Shown: in pieces, positions 26,301 through 34,505 of the stretch
Numbering within the stretch: position 1 is the stretch's first letter
Layout of the letters: each line of letters opens with the position of its first letter
Assembly: GCA_023269675.1 (NCBI GenBank)
Contig: JAHFSX010000008.1
Span: 21,999 to 85,998 of the forward strand
From: Verrucomicrobiota bacterium
Lineage (GTDB): Bacteria > Verrucomicrobiota > Kiritimatiellia > RFP12 > UBA1067
Direction: 5' to 3'
Length of the DNA stretch: 64,000 nt
Made by a program: the position numbers and the translations under genes
The notes under the pieces: model-generated
What the model saw: only the letters and a program-made list of their open reading frames with translations
Told to the model about the DNA's origin: nothing
The model's database searches: none

Positions 26301-28817
26301 TACATGTGGGACGCCGAGATGAGCTTCGGCTTGTCAACCGGGCGCCCGACAACCTACAACACCTTCACCAACGACCTCGTCATCAGCAACCCCAAGACGT
26401 CCGGCAGCTACATCCCGGTCATCTACACCCTGCTGAAAGCCTCACCCGAGTTCCGCCTGCGTTTCGCCGACCGCGTGCAGAAGCATATGTTCCATGACGG
26501 GTGCCTGACGAAAAGCAGCATGCAGTCGGTGTACCAGAACCTGCGCAACGCCATCAACCCCATCATGCTGGAAACCATCGGCGCGACGGTGAACGAGAGC
26601 GCCTACAACAACTGGATCGCGAATGATGCCCGCCGCCCGATCTTCTTCACCCAGCTGACCGGCCAGGGGCTCTGGCCGGCCACGCTCGCGCCCGAGTTCA
26701 GCCAGCACGGCGGCCCCATCACCCCCAACACGCAGGTCGCCGTCAGCAACCCGAACGGGGCCGGCAGCATCTACTTCACCACGAACGGCTGCGACCCGCG
26801 CGCCGTCGGCGGCAGCGTCACGGGCAGCCTGTATGCCAGCCCGATTCTCCTCTCGGCCTCGACGGCCATCAAAGCCCGCGTGCTCAGTCCCGGCGGCGAG
26901 TGGAGCCCGCTGCAGGAGGCGAACTTTGTTGTGCCGGTGAACGCCGCCGTCTTGCAGCCGACCGGAAGCGCGGATTGGACCGCCGACGCGAACTGGAGCA
27001 GCTGGCCGCTGCCCTACCCCAACGGCACCAACGCCGCCGCTTTCATCAACGCGCCCCTGACGGCCGACCGCGACATCAACCTCCGCGCGCCGGTCACCGT
27101 CGGATCGATCGCGCTTTATCAGAACGACTCCGCGTTCCGCAACAAGATCAGGGACCGGAGCGCCGGCAACACGCTGACTTTCATGTCGACCAACGGCCCG
27201 GCGCTGCTCGCGGTCAACGGCACGGGGATCGGCTACGCCGAGTTCGAGGTGGCCGCCGACACGCTCCTCAACTCGGACCTGCGCGTGGAGGTCAACAATA
27301 CGGTCGGCGACGCCGCGTACGGCGCGCTGCGGCTCCGGGCGAACTGGCGCGGTCCGGGCGGACTGATCAAAGAGGGCGACGGCATCGTCACGCTGACCGG
27401 CGACGGCAAGGTCTACACCGGAGCGACGGCGATCAATCAGGGCGTGCTTCAGCTCACGGAGTCCGCGACCCCCTTCCAGAGCGCGCCGGTCTCGGTCACC
27501 TCCGGGGGGCAGTTGCGCCTGACGTCGGCCAGCACCGACGGCGTGCCGCGCGTCTACGCCTTCGGCTGCGGCCTGACGCTCGACAGCCTCGGCCGCGGCG
27601 GTTCGCTGCCGGCGCCCGGCCAGGGAATTTCCGGCGCGCTGCGTTACCAGCCCGACTCGGATGACAGCGTCGCGGTGGTCACCAACACCGTCGCGTTTGC
27701 CGGCCTCTCCGGGGTGCATGTCGAGGGGACACGCAACACCCTGGAGTTGTCGGGTCCGCTGTCCGGCCCGCAGGGATTCATCAAGACGGGCGGCGGCAAC
27801 CTGATCCTCAGCGCCCAGAGCCCGCGCTACCTCGCGCCCGTGACCGTCAGCAACGGCACGCTGACCGTCAACGGGCGCATCCTGTCAGCGGTCGAGCTCG
27901 CCGCAGGCGGGTCGCTCGCGGGCTGCGGGCGCACCGGTCCCGTCAGCGGCGCCGGCACGGTCGGCCTCGACCGCACCGTGCTCTCCGCGCCGACCGCCTT
28001 CGGCCTGAACTACGCCTTTGTTTTCGGAACCAAAGGCTCGCCCGCCTATGCGAGCGGCACGGCCAGCGGCAACTCCGTCCTGCGCCTGATCTCCCTCCAT
28101 CCGGGCGCGGGCTCCCCCGCCATCGACCTCTACCTGGATGCGCCCGCGCTGGCGGCCGGCGACCGCCTGCGCGGGGGGTTCTTCGTCGAGAGCGGCTTCG
28201 ACCTCGCGGGCTTCCTCGCCTCCGCGACGGTCCGCTTCTTCGAGCCGAGCGCCGGCGGCAGCGTGAGCTTCGCCAACCGGCTCTATGCCCCCTACACCGG
28301 GGCCCTCGCGCTCACGGTGACGGCGATGCCCGAAACCGCCGATTTCGGCGACGGTCCGCACCCCGGCCGCGTGATGGAAGTGCGCGTCGCCGGGCCGCCC
28401 GTGCGGTATGGCGAATGGATGCGGCAGACCTACCTGAACGCCGAGGACCGGGACAACCCCTCGGTCGCAAGCCCCCTCGCCAACTTACAAAACGACGGCG
28501 TCCCCAACCTGCTCAGGTACGCCTTCGACATCCCCCCGAATGCACCGATGGACGGCCATCTGCCGCGCTTCGCGCTGGAAAACGGGACACCCCTGTATCG
28601 GTTCCATTTCGATCCCGGCAAGAATGACCTGGTCTATCTGGTCGAGGCCGCCTCCACGCTCTCCGGCTGGACGCGGACGCTCTTCGATTCGCGGACCGAT
28701 GATCCCGCCGGGTGGAACTGGGACGGCGAATCCCTGTTCCTGTCTGACGAAGAGGCCGGCCCCGCCCTCTGCCCCACGCAATTCTACCGTTTACGCGTGC
28801 TGCTCGCCGAACCCTGA
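23310..28817 (+). CDS. Secreted CotH kinase / lamin-tail protein, paralog 2
   Basis: Full-length tandem paralog of the gene upstream, with the same module order and many identical stretches (for example DYDDGLIVYLNGREVARRNV in both). The split lamin tail recurs: VVINEVVAANSDR near the signal peptide and DWVELYNAGGAAVNLTGWSL about 430 residues later. The CotH core shows YINGVWKGYFNFCEHLREAF and FYMWDAEMSFG. The frame opens at TTG 23274; I prefer ATG 23310 (GGAG about 8 nt upstream) because the length before the mature start then matches paralog 1 (about 55 residues against 52) and both leaders share a short GY motif. The signal peptide (LLVALFAWGALSACGQ) could be read as a lipoprotein signal with Cys, which paralog 1 lacks; this is uncertain. 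Confidence 0.88.
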   Translation: MGTGLYCGYERPSGFGRSFAGGRRGSCPARLARRQAFPLRLLVALFAWGALSACGQVVINEVVAANSDRLLQRTAAGFPRLGVTAQWYETGYDDTRWSTGNGPFGFGTFSGLTLGVNTSAAMQNKLASLYVRKAFPVTAGQSSSTNQLQLVTRFNDGFIAFLNGVEVARRNMGNPGMFAYRDQAAFNTNVPSAAAETIVLGIASNRLVTGTNFLCIETHNKALTGTDGANFLSMADLRIGGAAPVSLVTNNAAWKYFAGVSEPSGGLTDYGLINGLPQTVTWATLGFNDSSWAEASGPCGYDRSAPPHYLLGINLTNEMYGIAASVYTRTFFSATPAEAAAADPLQLVIDYDDGLIVYLNGREVARRNVGTANTITPYNTLATAGHGANGEGGLTNQAEAVTLGAANTLLSGGDNVLSVQTHNSTLTSSDLIGRVTLSTTGANARTLARPTDTARFFIGTSEPKGAVSAEDGEESADIEEDTPDSESDWVELYNAGGAAVNLTGWSLTDDEGKPRKWYFPAGSSIAAGGYLIVMATGFDVGPINGATYLHTNFKLGSGGEYLGLVDASGAAVSEIAPALPAQSYFHSYVRNGAGQYVFSDTATPGAANAGNLFTAITAAPDFSHPGGFYPSSISLQLAAPDTAAVIRYTLNGSEPSATNALYSAPLAITSNTTVRARCFKAGEVPSAVRTCNYLVAQSAARRSIPAMCLSAEPVLGLYGPNASGGPANGEGIMAIKGGGYTNGLWNNFGDMNAFNMPLLYGRSAERPAGFEYYPTSGVPLRTDLGLRISSSGYSRPRLVLNDKPSNRFTPGSSLNKPSFNIFFRGELGEAQQDYAFFPDSRVTKFENMRIRAGKNDIQNPFIADEFMRRLFIGTGQQGSIGTFISIYINGVWKGYFNFCEHLREAFMQQHHNSSATWDVQQVNAFASGDPIHWNSTISFLRTNDLTNVANYVKAQGYIDTENVIDYLTVNAFAAQGDWPGNNWVAARERSDAGRWRFYMWDAEMSFGLSTGRPTTYNTFTNDLVISNPKTSGSYIPVIYTLLKASPEFRLRFADRVQKHMFHDGCLTKSSMQSVYQNLRNAINPIMLETIGATVNESAYNNWIANDARRPIFFTQLTGQGLWPATLAPEFSQHGGPITPNTQVAVSNPNGAGSIYFTTNGCDPRAVGGSVTGSLYASPILLSASTAIKARVLSPGGEWSPLQEANFVVPVNAAVLQPTGSADWTADANWSSWPLPYPNGTNAAAFINAPLTADRDINLRAPVTVGSIALYQNDSAFRNKIRDRSAGNTLTFMSTNGPALLAVNGTGIGYAEFEVAADTLLNSDLRVEVNNTVGDAAYGALRLRANWRGPGGLIKEGDGIVTLTGDGKVYTGATAINQGVLQLTESATPFQSAPVSVTSGGQLRLTSASTDGVPRVYAFGCGLTLDSLGRGGSLPAPGQGISGALRYQPDSDDSVAVVTNTVAFAGLSGVHVEGTRNTLELSGPLSGPQGFIKTGGGNLILSAQSPRYLAPVTVSNGTLTVNGRILSAVELAAGGSLAGCGRTGPVSGAGTVGLDRTVLSAPTAFGLNYAFVFGTKGSPAYASGTASGNSVLRLISLHPGAGSPAIDLYLDAPALAAGDRLRGGFFVESGFDLAGFLASATVRFFEPSAGGSVSFANRLYAPYTGALALTVTAMPETADFGDGPHPGRVMEVRVAGPPVRYGEWMRQTYLNAEDRDNPSVASPLANLQNDGVPNLLRYAFDIPPNAPMDGHLPRFALENGTPLYRFHFDPGKNDLVYLVEAASTLSGWTRTLFDSRTDDPAGWNWDGESLFLSDEEAGPALCPTQFYRLRVLLAEP

Positions 28818-28896
28818 CGCCTAGCCTAGAGCAATTTCACTTTTCGTGCAGCCACTTTGCGCAGGCAATTTAAACCTGTCATCCGCTTGATTTATC

Positions 28897-28978
28897 TTAC
28901 CACCAAGACGCAAAGAACACGGAGTCCACCAAGATTTAACTTCGTGTTCTTGGTGTGCTTTGTGTCTTGGTGGTTAGC
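28897..28978. repeat. Octamer-periodic foldback element, second site
   Basis: The left arm (28897-28924) contains CCACCAAGACGCAAAG and the right arm (28941-28978), read on the opposite strand, contains CCACCAAGACACAAAG. The 8-bp rhythm and wording match the foldback at 10785-10865. It lies in the 206-bp gap between the convergent ends of the CotH paralog 2 and xseB genes, where it may serve as a two-way transcript end. Confidence 0.72.
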
Positions 28979-29023
28979 ATTTTCTTTAGCCACAAAAACG
29001 TCTACGCAATTAGAAAACACGCT

Positions 29024-29272
29024 CTAGGCTTCGGCGGTGAGCTGGAGCGGCTCGACCGTCACGCCGCCGCTGCCGTCCTTGACGATCTTCTCAATCTTCT
29101 TCTCGACCTCGTTCAGCTTGGCCGTGCAGAGCTTCACCAGTTTCTGACCCTCCTCGAACGAGGCGATCATCGTGTCGAGATCCGTCTCCCCCGCCTCCAT
29201 CTCCTCGACAATCGTCTCCAGCCGCTTGAGCGCGGCCTCAAAGCCCAGCGGGCTCTCTTCTTTCTTCGACAT
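29024..29272 (-). CDS. xseB: Exodeoxyribonuclease VII small subunit
   Basis: An 82-residue protein that joins XseA to degrade single-stranded DNA into short oligonucleotides. The XseB core GFEAALKRLETIVEEMEAGE followed by LDTMIASFEEGQKLVKLC is unmistakable, and the length is normal for the family. It is the last gene of the rny-ymdB-xseA-xseB operon, 70 bp after xseA, with a double hairpin in between. Confidence 0.95.
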   Translation of the reverse strand: MSKKEESPLGFEAALKRLETIVEEMEAGETDLDTMIASFEEGQKLVKLCTAKLNEVEKKIEKIVKDGSGGVTVEPLQLTAEA

Positions 29273-29297
29273 TTTGCGAAATCCCTTTTTTGAAAGA

Positions 29298-29350
29298 GGG
29301 CGGACACGCAGGTCCGCCCCTACCGTGCGGGCGACCGGCGGGTCGCCCGC
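29298..29350. repeat. Two tandem hairpins between xseA and xseB
   Basis: Hairpin one is GGGCGGAC / GTCCGCCC (29298-29305 and 29312-29319). Hairpin two is a perfect 10-bp stem GCGGGCGACC / GGTCGCCCGC around GGCG (29327-29350). It begins right after the xseA stop codon on the minus strand. No T-run follows. It may act as an RNA stability or dosage element between the two ExoVII subunit genes, or be a dispersed repeat. Confidence 0.65.
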
Positions 29351-29351
29351 G

Positions 29352-30701
29352 CTACGTCACCACCGACCCGATCACGCCGTCCTTGACCTGCGTGGCCAGC
29401 GCCGCGCCGGCTGCCACATCCGCGACCGAACGCACCAGGCGGCCGTCCGCCGTCCGCGTCAGACTGTAGCCGCGCTCCAACACCGCCAGCGGGCTCAGCA
29501 ACACCATCTGGCGCTCCAGCCCCGCGACGCGCGTCCGCAGCCGGTCCGCCTGCAGCCGGCACGCCTGCGTCAGCCGCCGCTCGTCCAGCACCACCCGTGC
29601 CTCGACCTGCCGCACCTTCCGCTCGCGCAGCAGGCGCAAGCGGCTGAACGCCTGTTCGGCCCGCTGCCGCTCGGCCTGCACGCGCTGCCGCACCGCGTGG
29701 TCCAGCCGCATGCCCAGGGTGTCCACGCGCTGCGCCAGCCGCTCGGTCACGTGTTCCGGCTGCCGCAGGCAAGGCGACGTCCGGGCGGCGGCCAGGCGGC
29801 TGCGCAACTCCGCCGCGCGCTGTTGCAGCGCCTGCCGCAAGGCCCGCGTCTGCCGCGCCACCTCGGCCTCGAATTCGGATTTGGGAGCGATCACCAGCTC
29901 GGCCGCAGCCGAAGGGGTGGGCGCGCGCAGGTCGGCCGCGAAATCGCACAGCGAGAAATCGACCTCGTGCCCCACCGCGGAGATCACCGGGATCGCCGAG
30001 CCCGCCACCGCGCGCGCCACGACCTCCTCGTTGAACGCCCAGAGGTCCTCCAGGCTGCCGCCGCCGCGCCCCACGATCAGCACGTCCGCCGGCCACGCGC
30101 TCCCCGGCCCGCACAGGCGGTTGAAGAGCGCCACGGCCTCGGCGATCTCCTCCGCGGCCCCGGCTCCCTGCACCTTCACCGGCGCGAGCCGGATCTGCAG
30201 GTTGGGGAAACGCCGGCCCAGCACGTTGAGCATGTCATGGATCACCGCGCCGGTCGGCGAGGTCACGATGCCGATCCGCTGGGGCAGCCGCGGCAGCGGG
30301 CGCTTGCGCGCGGGGTCGAAGAGCCCCTCGGCCTGCAGCTTGCGCTTAAGCTCTTCAAAACGCTGCATCAGCGCGCCGACGCCCGCGGCCTCGATCTTGC
30401 GCACGATCAGCTGGTACTGCCCGCGGTTCTCGAAGACGGTGATCTGGCCGTAGGCGCGCACCCGCTGTCCGTCCGCCAGACGCGTGGTTGCGGCCACACC
30501 CGCCCGCGCCCCCGCGAAGAGCACGGCGCTCAGCTGCGCCGTCTCGTCCTTCAGGTTGAAATAGGCGTGGCCCGACCCGTACACCTTGTAGTTCGAGATC
30601 TCGCCCTCGACCCACACGTGGCCGACCTCGTCCTCCAGCGTCTGCTTGATCTGGCGCGTGAGCTCGGAAATCGTGTAAACCTTGATCTCGGCGGACGGCA
30701 T
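29352..30701 (-). CDS. xseA: Exodeoxyribonuclease VII large subunit
   Basis: The catalytic subunit of ExoVII, 449 residues, close to the family norm. The N-terminal OB-fold shows YTISELTRQIKQTLEDE and VWVEGEISNYK; the catalytic core shows LPRLPQRIGIVTSPTGAVIH, VLIVGRGGGSLEDLWAFNEE and PVISAVGHEVDFSLCDFAAD. A coiled-coil region and a conserved LERGYSLT motif close it. AAAGGAG lies 7-8 nt upstream of ATG 30701, inside the 11-bp gap after ymdB, which fixes the start; the open frame further upstream is out of register with ymdB and not real. Confidence 0.96.
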   Translation of the reverse strand: MPSAEIKVYTISELTRQIKQTLEDEVGHVWVEGEISNYKVYGSGHAYFNLKDETAQLSAVLFAGARAGVAATTRLADGQRVRAYGQITVFENRGQYQLIVRKIEAAGVGALMQRFEELKRKLQAEGLFDPARKRPLPRLPQRIGIVTSPTGAVIHDMLNVLGRRFPNLQIRLAPVKVQGAGAAEEIAEAVALFNRLCGPGSAWPADVLIVGRGGGSLEDLWAFNEEVVARAVAGSAIPVISAVGHEVDFSLCDFAADLRAPTPSAAAELVIAPKSEFEAEVARQTRALRQALQQRAAELRSRLAAARTSPCLRQPEHVTERLAQRVDTLGMRLDHAVRQRVQAERQRAEQAFSRLRLLRERKVRQVEARVVLDERRLTQACRLQADRLRTRVAGLERQMVLLSPLAVLERGYSLTRTADGRLVRSVADVAAGAALATQVKDGVIGSVVT

Positions 30702-30712
30702 CGCGGACTCCT

Positions 30713-31501
30713 TTAAACGGCTGCGGCGCCTTCGCGGTAGCGGTACGGCACGATCGAAACGACCTTGCCGCTCGCCCGGTCCACGTCCAAAATCGCGCCC
30801 TCCAGCACGCACGGCCCGCCGGCCACCTCGAATTTGGCGGGGATCCCGGTCGTGAACTTTTTCAGGACCGGCGCGATCTCGCGGCCGATCACCGAGTTCA
30901 TGGGGCCGGTCATGCCGAGGTCGGTGATGTAGGCGGTGCCCTTGGGCAGGAGCATCGCGTCGCTCGTCTGCACGTGCGTGTGCGTGCCGAACACGGCGGC
31001 CACGCGCCCGTCGAGATAATGGCCCATCGCGATCTTTTCCGAGGTCGCCTCCGCATGGAAGTCCACCAGCACCGGCACGTTGCAGGGCAGCGTCCTGAGC
31101 AGCGCGTCCATGGCGCGGAAGGGGCAGTCCATCGGATTCATGAACACGCGCCCCAAGAGGTTCACCACCGCGAACGGACCGAACGCCGACTGAAGCACGG
31201 CATACCCCTGGCCCGGCGCGCCCGGCGGGTAGTTCAAGGGGCGCACCAGCCGCTTCTCGCTGTTGATGGTCGTCTCCAGATCCTTCTGTCCCCACACGTG
31301 GTCGCCGAGCGTCACCACGTCGGCGCCGGACTTGAACAGCTCTTCGGCCAGCGCCAGCGTGATGCCGTTGCCCGCCGCCGCGTTCTCGCCGTTGGCGATC
31401 ACCAATTGGACCGCGTTCTCCTCGCGCAGACGTTTGACGACATCCTTGAAGATGCGCCGTCCCGGCCCGCCCACGATATCACCCACCAAAAGAATCTTCA
31501 T
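30713..31501 (-). CDS. ymdB: YmdB-type metallophosphoesterase (TIGR00282)
   Basis: A 262-residue metal-dependent phosphodiesterase; characterised members hydrolyse 2',3'-cAMP and influence RNA turnover and biofilm choice in Bacillus. The metal-site motifs are all present: GDIVGGPG, ANGENAAAGNG, TLGDHVW, VDFHAEATSEK and GTHTHVQTSD. It lies 18 bp after the RNase Y gene, the same pairing seen in Bacillus. ATG 31501 is chosen over an upstream TTG at 31516, which would overlap the rny end region. Confidence 0.94.
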   Translation of the reverse strand: MKILLVGDIVGGPGRRIFKDVVKRLREENAVQLVIANGENAAAGNGITLALAEELFKSGADVVTLGDHVWGQKDLETTINSEKRLVRPLNYPPGAPGQGYAVLQSAFGPFAVVNLLGRVFMNPMDCPFRAMDALLRTLPCNVPVLVDFHAEATSEKIAMGHYLDGRVAAVFGTHTHVQTSDAMLLPKGTAYITDLGMTGPMNSVIGREIAPVLKKFTTGIPAKFEVAGGPCVLEGAILDVDRASGKVVSIVPYRYREGAAAV

Positions 31502-31519
31502 GCATCCAACTTTCAAAAA

Positions 31520-33097
31520 CTACTTCGCGTATTCGACGCAGCGCATCTCGCGCACCACCACCACCTTGATCTGGCCGGGGAACTGCATGTTCGCCGCGAT
31601 CCGCTGACTGATGTCGCGCGCCATCACCATGGCGTCGTTGTCGTTCACCTGTCCCGGATCCACGATCACGCGGACCTCGCGCCCGGCCTGGACCGCAAAG
31701 GTTTTCTTCACGCCCGGGAAGCTGTTGGCGATCTCCTCCAGCTTCTCCAGCCGCTGCACGTACACGCCCATGGTCGCGGCGCGCGCGCCCGGCCGCGAGC
31801 TCGAAATCGCGTCCGCCGCCGAACAGAGCACGCCGAACAGGCCCTCGGACGGCACGTCGTCGTGATGCGCGGCCACGCCGTTGACCACCACCGCGTCCTC
31901 GCCGTGCTGCTTCAGGAACTCCGCGCCGATCACCGCATGCGCGCCCTGCGCCTCGTGGTCCAGCGCCTTGCCGATGTCGTGGAAGAAACCGATGCGCCGC
32001 GCGACCGTCGGGTCGAGCCCCAGCTCGGACGCCATCATCCCCATCAGGTGCGCCACCTCCACGGAGTGCCGCAGCACGTTCTGGGTGAAGCTGGTCCGGA
32101 ACTTCAGCCGGCCGATGCACTTGAGCACCTCCAGCGAGACCCCCTGCACCTGCGCCTCGTAGGCGGCCGACTCGCCCGCCTCGAAAATCGTCTTCTCCAT
32201 GCTCTCGGTCACGCTCTTGACAACCTCTTCGATGCGGGCGGGATGGATGCGCCCGTCGGCCACGAGCAGCTCCAGCGCCTGACGCGCGATTTCCCGGCGC
32301 ACCGGGTCGAAGCCCGAGATCACCACCGCCTCCGGCGTGTCGTCGATCAGCATGTTGACGCCGGTCATCGCCTCGAGCGTGCGGATGTTGCGCCCCTCGC
32401 GGCCGATGATGCGCCCCTTGATGTCATCGCTCGGCAGAGGCACCGTGCAGGTCATCATTTCGCTCGCGTGCGAGATCGAGAAGCGCTGCACCGCCATGGT
32501 CACGATCCGCGCGGCCTCGCGCTCGGCCGTCTCCTTGGCCTCCTCCTGCACGCGGCGGATCAGGCTGCCCGCCTCGCTGCGCACCTCCTGCTCGGCCTTC
32601 TGCTGGACCTCTTTGCGCGCCTCCTCGTGCGTCATGCCCGCCAGCTTCTGCAGGCGCTGCTCGGCGTCGGCCCAGCGCTTGTCAGCCTCGGCCCGCCGCT
32701 GCTGCAGCTCCTCGGCCTTGCGCAGCACCTCCTCCTGCTTCTGGGCGACCGCCTGGTCCTTTTTCTCCAGCAGGATGGCCTTCTTGTCCATGTTCTCCTC
32801 ACGGACGGTCAGCCGCTCCTCGATGTCCTGCAGCTCCTTGCGCCGCACCTTGGTGCTCTTCTCGAACTCCTCGCGCGCCTTGACCACCTCGGCGCGCGCC
32901 AGAATGTCCGCCTCTTTCAGCCGGTTCTTGACCTCGCTGTCGGCCTCGGCGAGCTTGAGCTGCGCCTGCTTCTCGACCGCGTCCGCCTGCCACCGCCCGA
33001 TCAGGCCGCGCAGCGCATATCCGCCCAGCACGCCTGCCAGCCCGAACAGCAGCCCGACCGTGGCGTCGCTGACGTCGTACCACGTGAAGTTTGTCAT
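31520..33097 (-). CDS. rny: Ribonuclease Y
   Basis: Membrane-anchored endoribonuclease that starts mRNA decay, 525 residues. An N-terminal helix (about 13-32, TVGLLFGLAGVLGGYALRG) is followed by a long charged coiled coil to about 200, a KH domain with DDIKGRIIGREGRNIR, and an HD domain with RHSVEVAHLMG and FFHDIGKALDHE, ending in an IKVVVVREMR-type tail. All catalytic HD residues appear intact. It is first in the rny-ymdB-xseA-xseB operon and is preceded by a good promoter at 33185-33213. Confidence 0.96.
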   Translation of the reverse strand: MTNFTWYDVSDATVGLLFGLAGVLGGYALRGLIGRWQADAVEKQAQLKLAEADSEVKNRLKEADILARAEVVKAREEFEKSTKVRRKELQDIEERLTVREENMDKKAILLEKKDQAVAQKQEEVLRKAEELQQRRAEADKRWADAEQRLQKLAGMTHEEARKEVQQKAEQEVRSEAGSLIRRVQEEAKETAEREAARIVTMAVQRFSISHASEMMTCTVPLPSDDIKGRIIGREGRNIRTLEAMTGVNMLIDDTPEAVVISGFDPVRREIARQALELLVADGRIHPARIEEVVKSVTESMEKTIFEAGESAAYEAQVQGVSLEVLKCIGRLKFRTSFTQNVLRHSVEVAHLMGMMASELGLDPTVARRIGFFHDIGKALDHEAQGAHAVIGAEFLKQHGEDAVVVNGVAAHHDDVPSEGLFGVLCSAADAISSSRPGARAATMGVYVQRLEKLEEIANSFPGVKKTFAVQAGREVRVIVDPGQVNDNDAMVMARDISQRIAANMQFPGQIKVVVVREMRCVEYAK

Positions 33098-33184
33098 GTA
33101 ATGTCCCTAACGCGTTTCCGCCGTATTATCCGTTCCACAGCCATGTCCCGCCCGAAGACGGCACACGGGTCCAAATTGGCATCC

Positions 33185-33213
33185 ATCTTACCCTTTCCCG
33201 CCCGCCTCTTCAA
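33185..33213 (-). promoter_or_regulatory. Sigma-70-type promoter of the rny operon
   Basis: On the minus strand TTGAAG (33208-33213), 17-bp spacer, TAAGAT (33185-33190). Transcription would start near 33178, about 80 nt before the RNase Y start at 33097. Confidence 0.55.
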
Positions 33214-33222
33214 CATTCCTCA

Positions 33223-33252
33223 TTGCCAACCTCCCCTTATCTCCACTATCAT
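33223..33252 (+). promoter_or_regulatory. Possible promoter of rsmB, near-leaderless
   Basis: TTGCCA (33223-33228), 18-bp spacer, TATCAT (33247-33252). The ATG at 33262 lies only 10 bp after the -10, and no Shine-Dalgarno site is visible, which would give a leaderless or nearly leaderless message. Confidence 0.4.
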
Positions 33253-33261
33253 GCGCGGCAT

Positions 33262-34464
33262 ATGAGTTCCAGACGCGATGCCATTTTCGTTCTCACCCGC
33301 TGGTTGGAGACGCACGACTTTCCCGACCGGATGATCCCCGACGGCCCCGACCGCGCCTTCGTCACCGACCTGGTCTACACCACGGTCCGCCGCTACCGCA
33401 CCCTCACGTGGGCGCTCGAGCAGCTCGTGAAGAAGATGCCCAAGGGCGAAACCGAGGCCGCCCTGCTCGTCGGCGCGAGCCAGATCCTGTTCATGCCCAG
33501 CGTGGCCGACTACGCCGCGGTCAACGAGACCGTCGAGGCCGCCAAGCTCGCCTCCAAGCAGACCGCCGGGCTCGTGAACGGCGTGCTCCGCAACCTGCTG
33601 CGCCAGCGCGACGCGCTGCTGGCCGAGCTTGCGAAACAGCCCGTCGGCATCCGCACCTCCCATCCCGAGGCGCTGATCGCCCGCTGGCTCGAGCGCTTCG
33701 GCGAGGCCGAAACACTCGCGCTGTGCGAGTGGAACAACACCCCCGCCGAGACCTACCTCGCCTATCCGCCCGGAGCGCCCGCGGCGTTCGTGCCGATGCC
33801 CCGCGGCACGCGCGTCGAGGAGATCCCCGGCTACGCCGACGGCGCGTTCATCGTGCAGGACCCGGCCATGGCCACCTGCGTGGACCTGCTCGCGCTGAAG
33901 CCCGGCCTCAAGGTGCTCGACGCCTGCGCCGCGCCCGGCGGCAAAACCATCCAGATCGCCTGGCGCATGGGGGCGCCCGTGGCCGACAGCCACCAGCTGG
34001 TGGCGCTCGACCTCCACGAGGACCGCCTGGAGATCGTCCGCGCCAACCTCGCGCGCACCGGCCAGAACTGGGTCAAGGTGCAACAGGGCGACCTGACCGA
34101 CAATCCGGCCGCGGCGCTGGGACCTTACGGACTTTTTGACCGCATCCTGATCGACGCGCCCTGCTCGAACAGCGGCGTCTTGCGCCGCCGGCCCGACGCC
34201 CGCTGGCGCTGGACCACCAAGCGCATGAAGCAGCTGGTCGCCACGCAGGCGGTCATGCTGGAGAACGCCCTCGCGCTGCTCGCGCCCGGCGGCCGCCTCG
34301 TCTACTCGACGTGCAGCCTGGAGCCGGAAGAGAACCGCCAGCAGATCACCGCCCTGCGCAAGGCCCATCCGAAGCTGGAGTGCGTGGCCGTGGAGGAGCG
34401 GATCCCCACGCGCTCGCAGACCGACGGCTCCTTCTCCTGCGCCTTCGAACGCAAACCGGCCTGA
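33262..34464 (+). CDS. rsmB: 16S rRNA m5C methyltransferase RsmB-like
   Basis: Predicted to methylate a cytosine of 16S rRNA (C967 in E. coli) with S-adenosylmethionine. The 400-residue product has an N-terminal NusB-like helical domain (to about 130) and a Rossmann methyltransferase domain with VLDACAAPGGKT, the proline-cysteine motif DAPCSNSGVLRRRPDARW, and the catalytic-cysteine motif VYSTCSLEPEEN. It is slightly shorter than the E. coli protein (429). The frame is open from 33091, but ATG 33262 begins the conserved part. It converges on the malic enzyme gene; the gap holds a palindromic repeat. The exact target base is not proven by sequence. Confidence 0.9.
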   Translation: MSSRRDAIFVLTRWLETHDFPDRMIPDGPDRAFVTDLVYTTVRRYRTLTWALEQLVKKMPKGETEAALLVGASQILFMPSVADYAAVNETVEAAKLASKQTAGLVNGVLRNLLRQRDALLAELAKQPVGIRTSHPEALIARWLERFGEAETLALCEWNNTPAETYLAYPPGAPAAFVPMPRGTRVEEIPGYADGAFIVQDPAMATCVDLLALKPGLKVLDACAAPGGKTIQIAWRMGAPVADSHQLVALDLHEDRLEIVRANLARTGQNWVKVQQGDLTDNPAAALGPYGLFDRILIDAPCSNSGVLRRRPDARWRWTTKRMKQLVATQAVMLENALALLAPGGRLVYSTCSLEPEENRQQITALRKAHPKLECVAVEERIPTRSQTDGSFSCAFERKPA

Positions 34465-34505
34465 GAAGCGTTGGAGTCTCCAGCCCAAGCGGATAGGCAC
34501 TCTCG

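Noticed and set aside
30702..31295. Upstream extension of the xseA frame
   Set aside because: It runs through ymdB in another register; the translation is shadow-like and xseA has a strong ribosome site at 30701.
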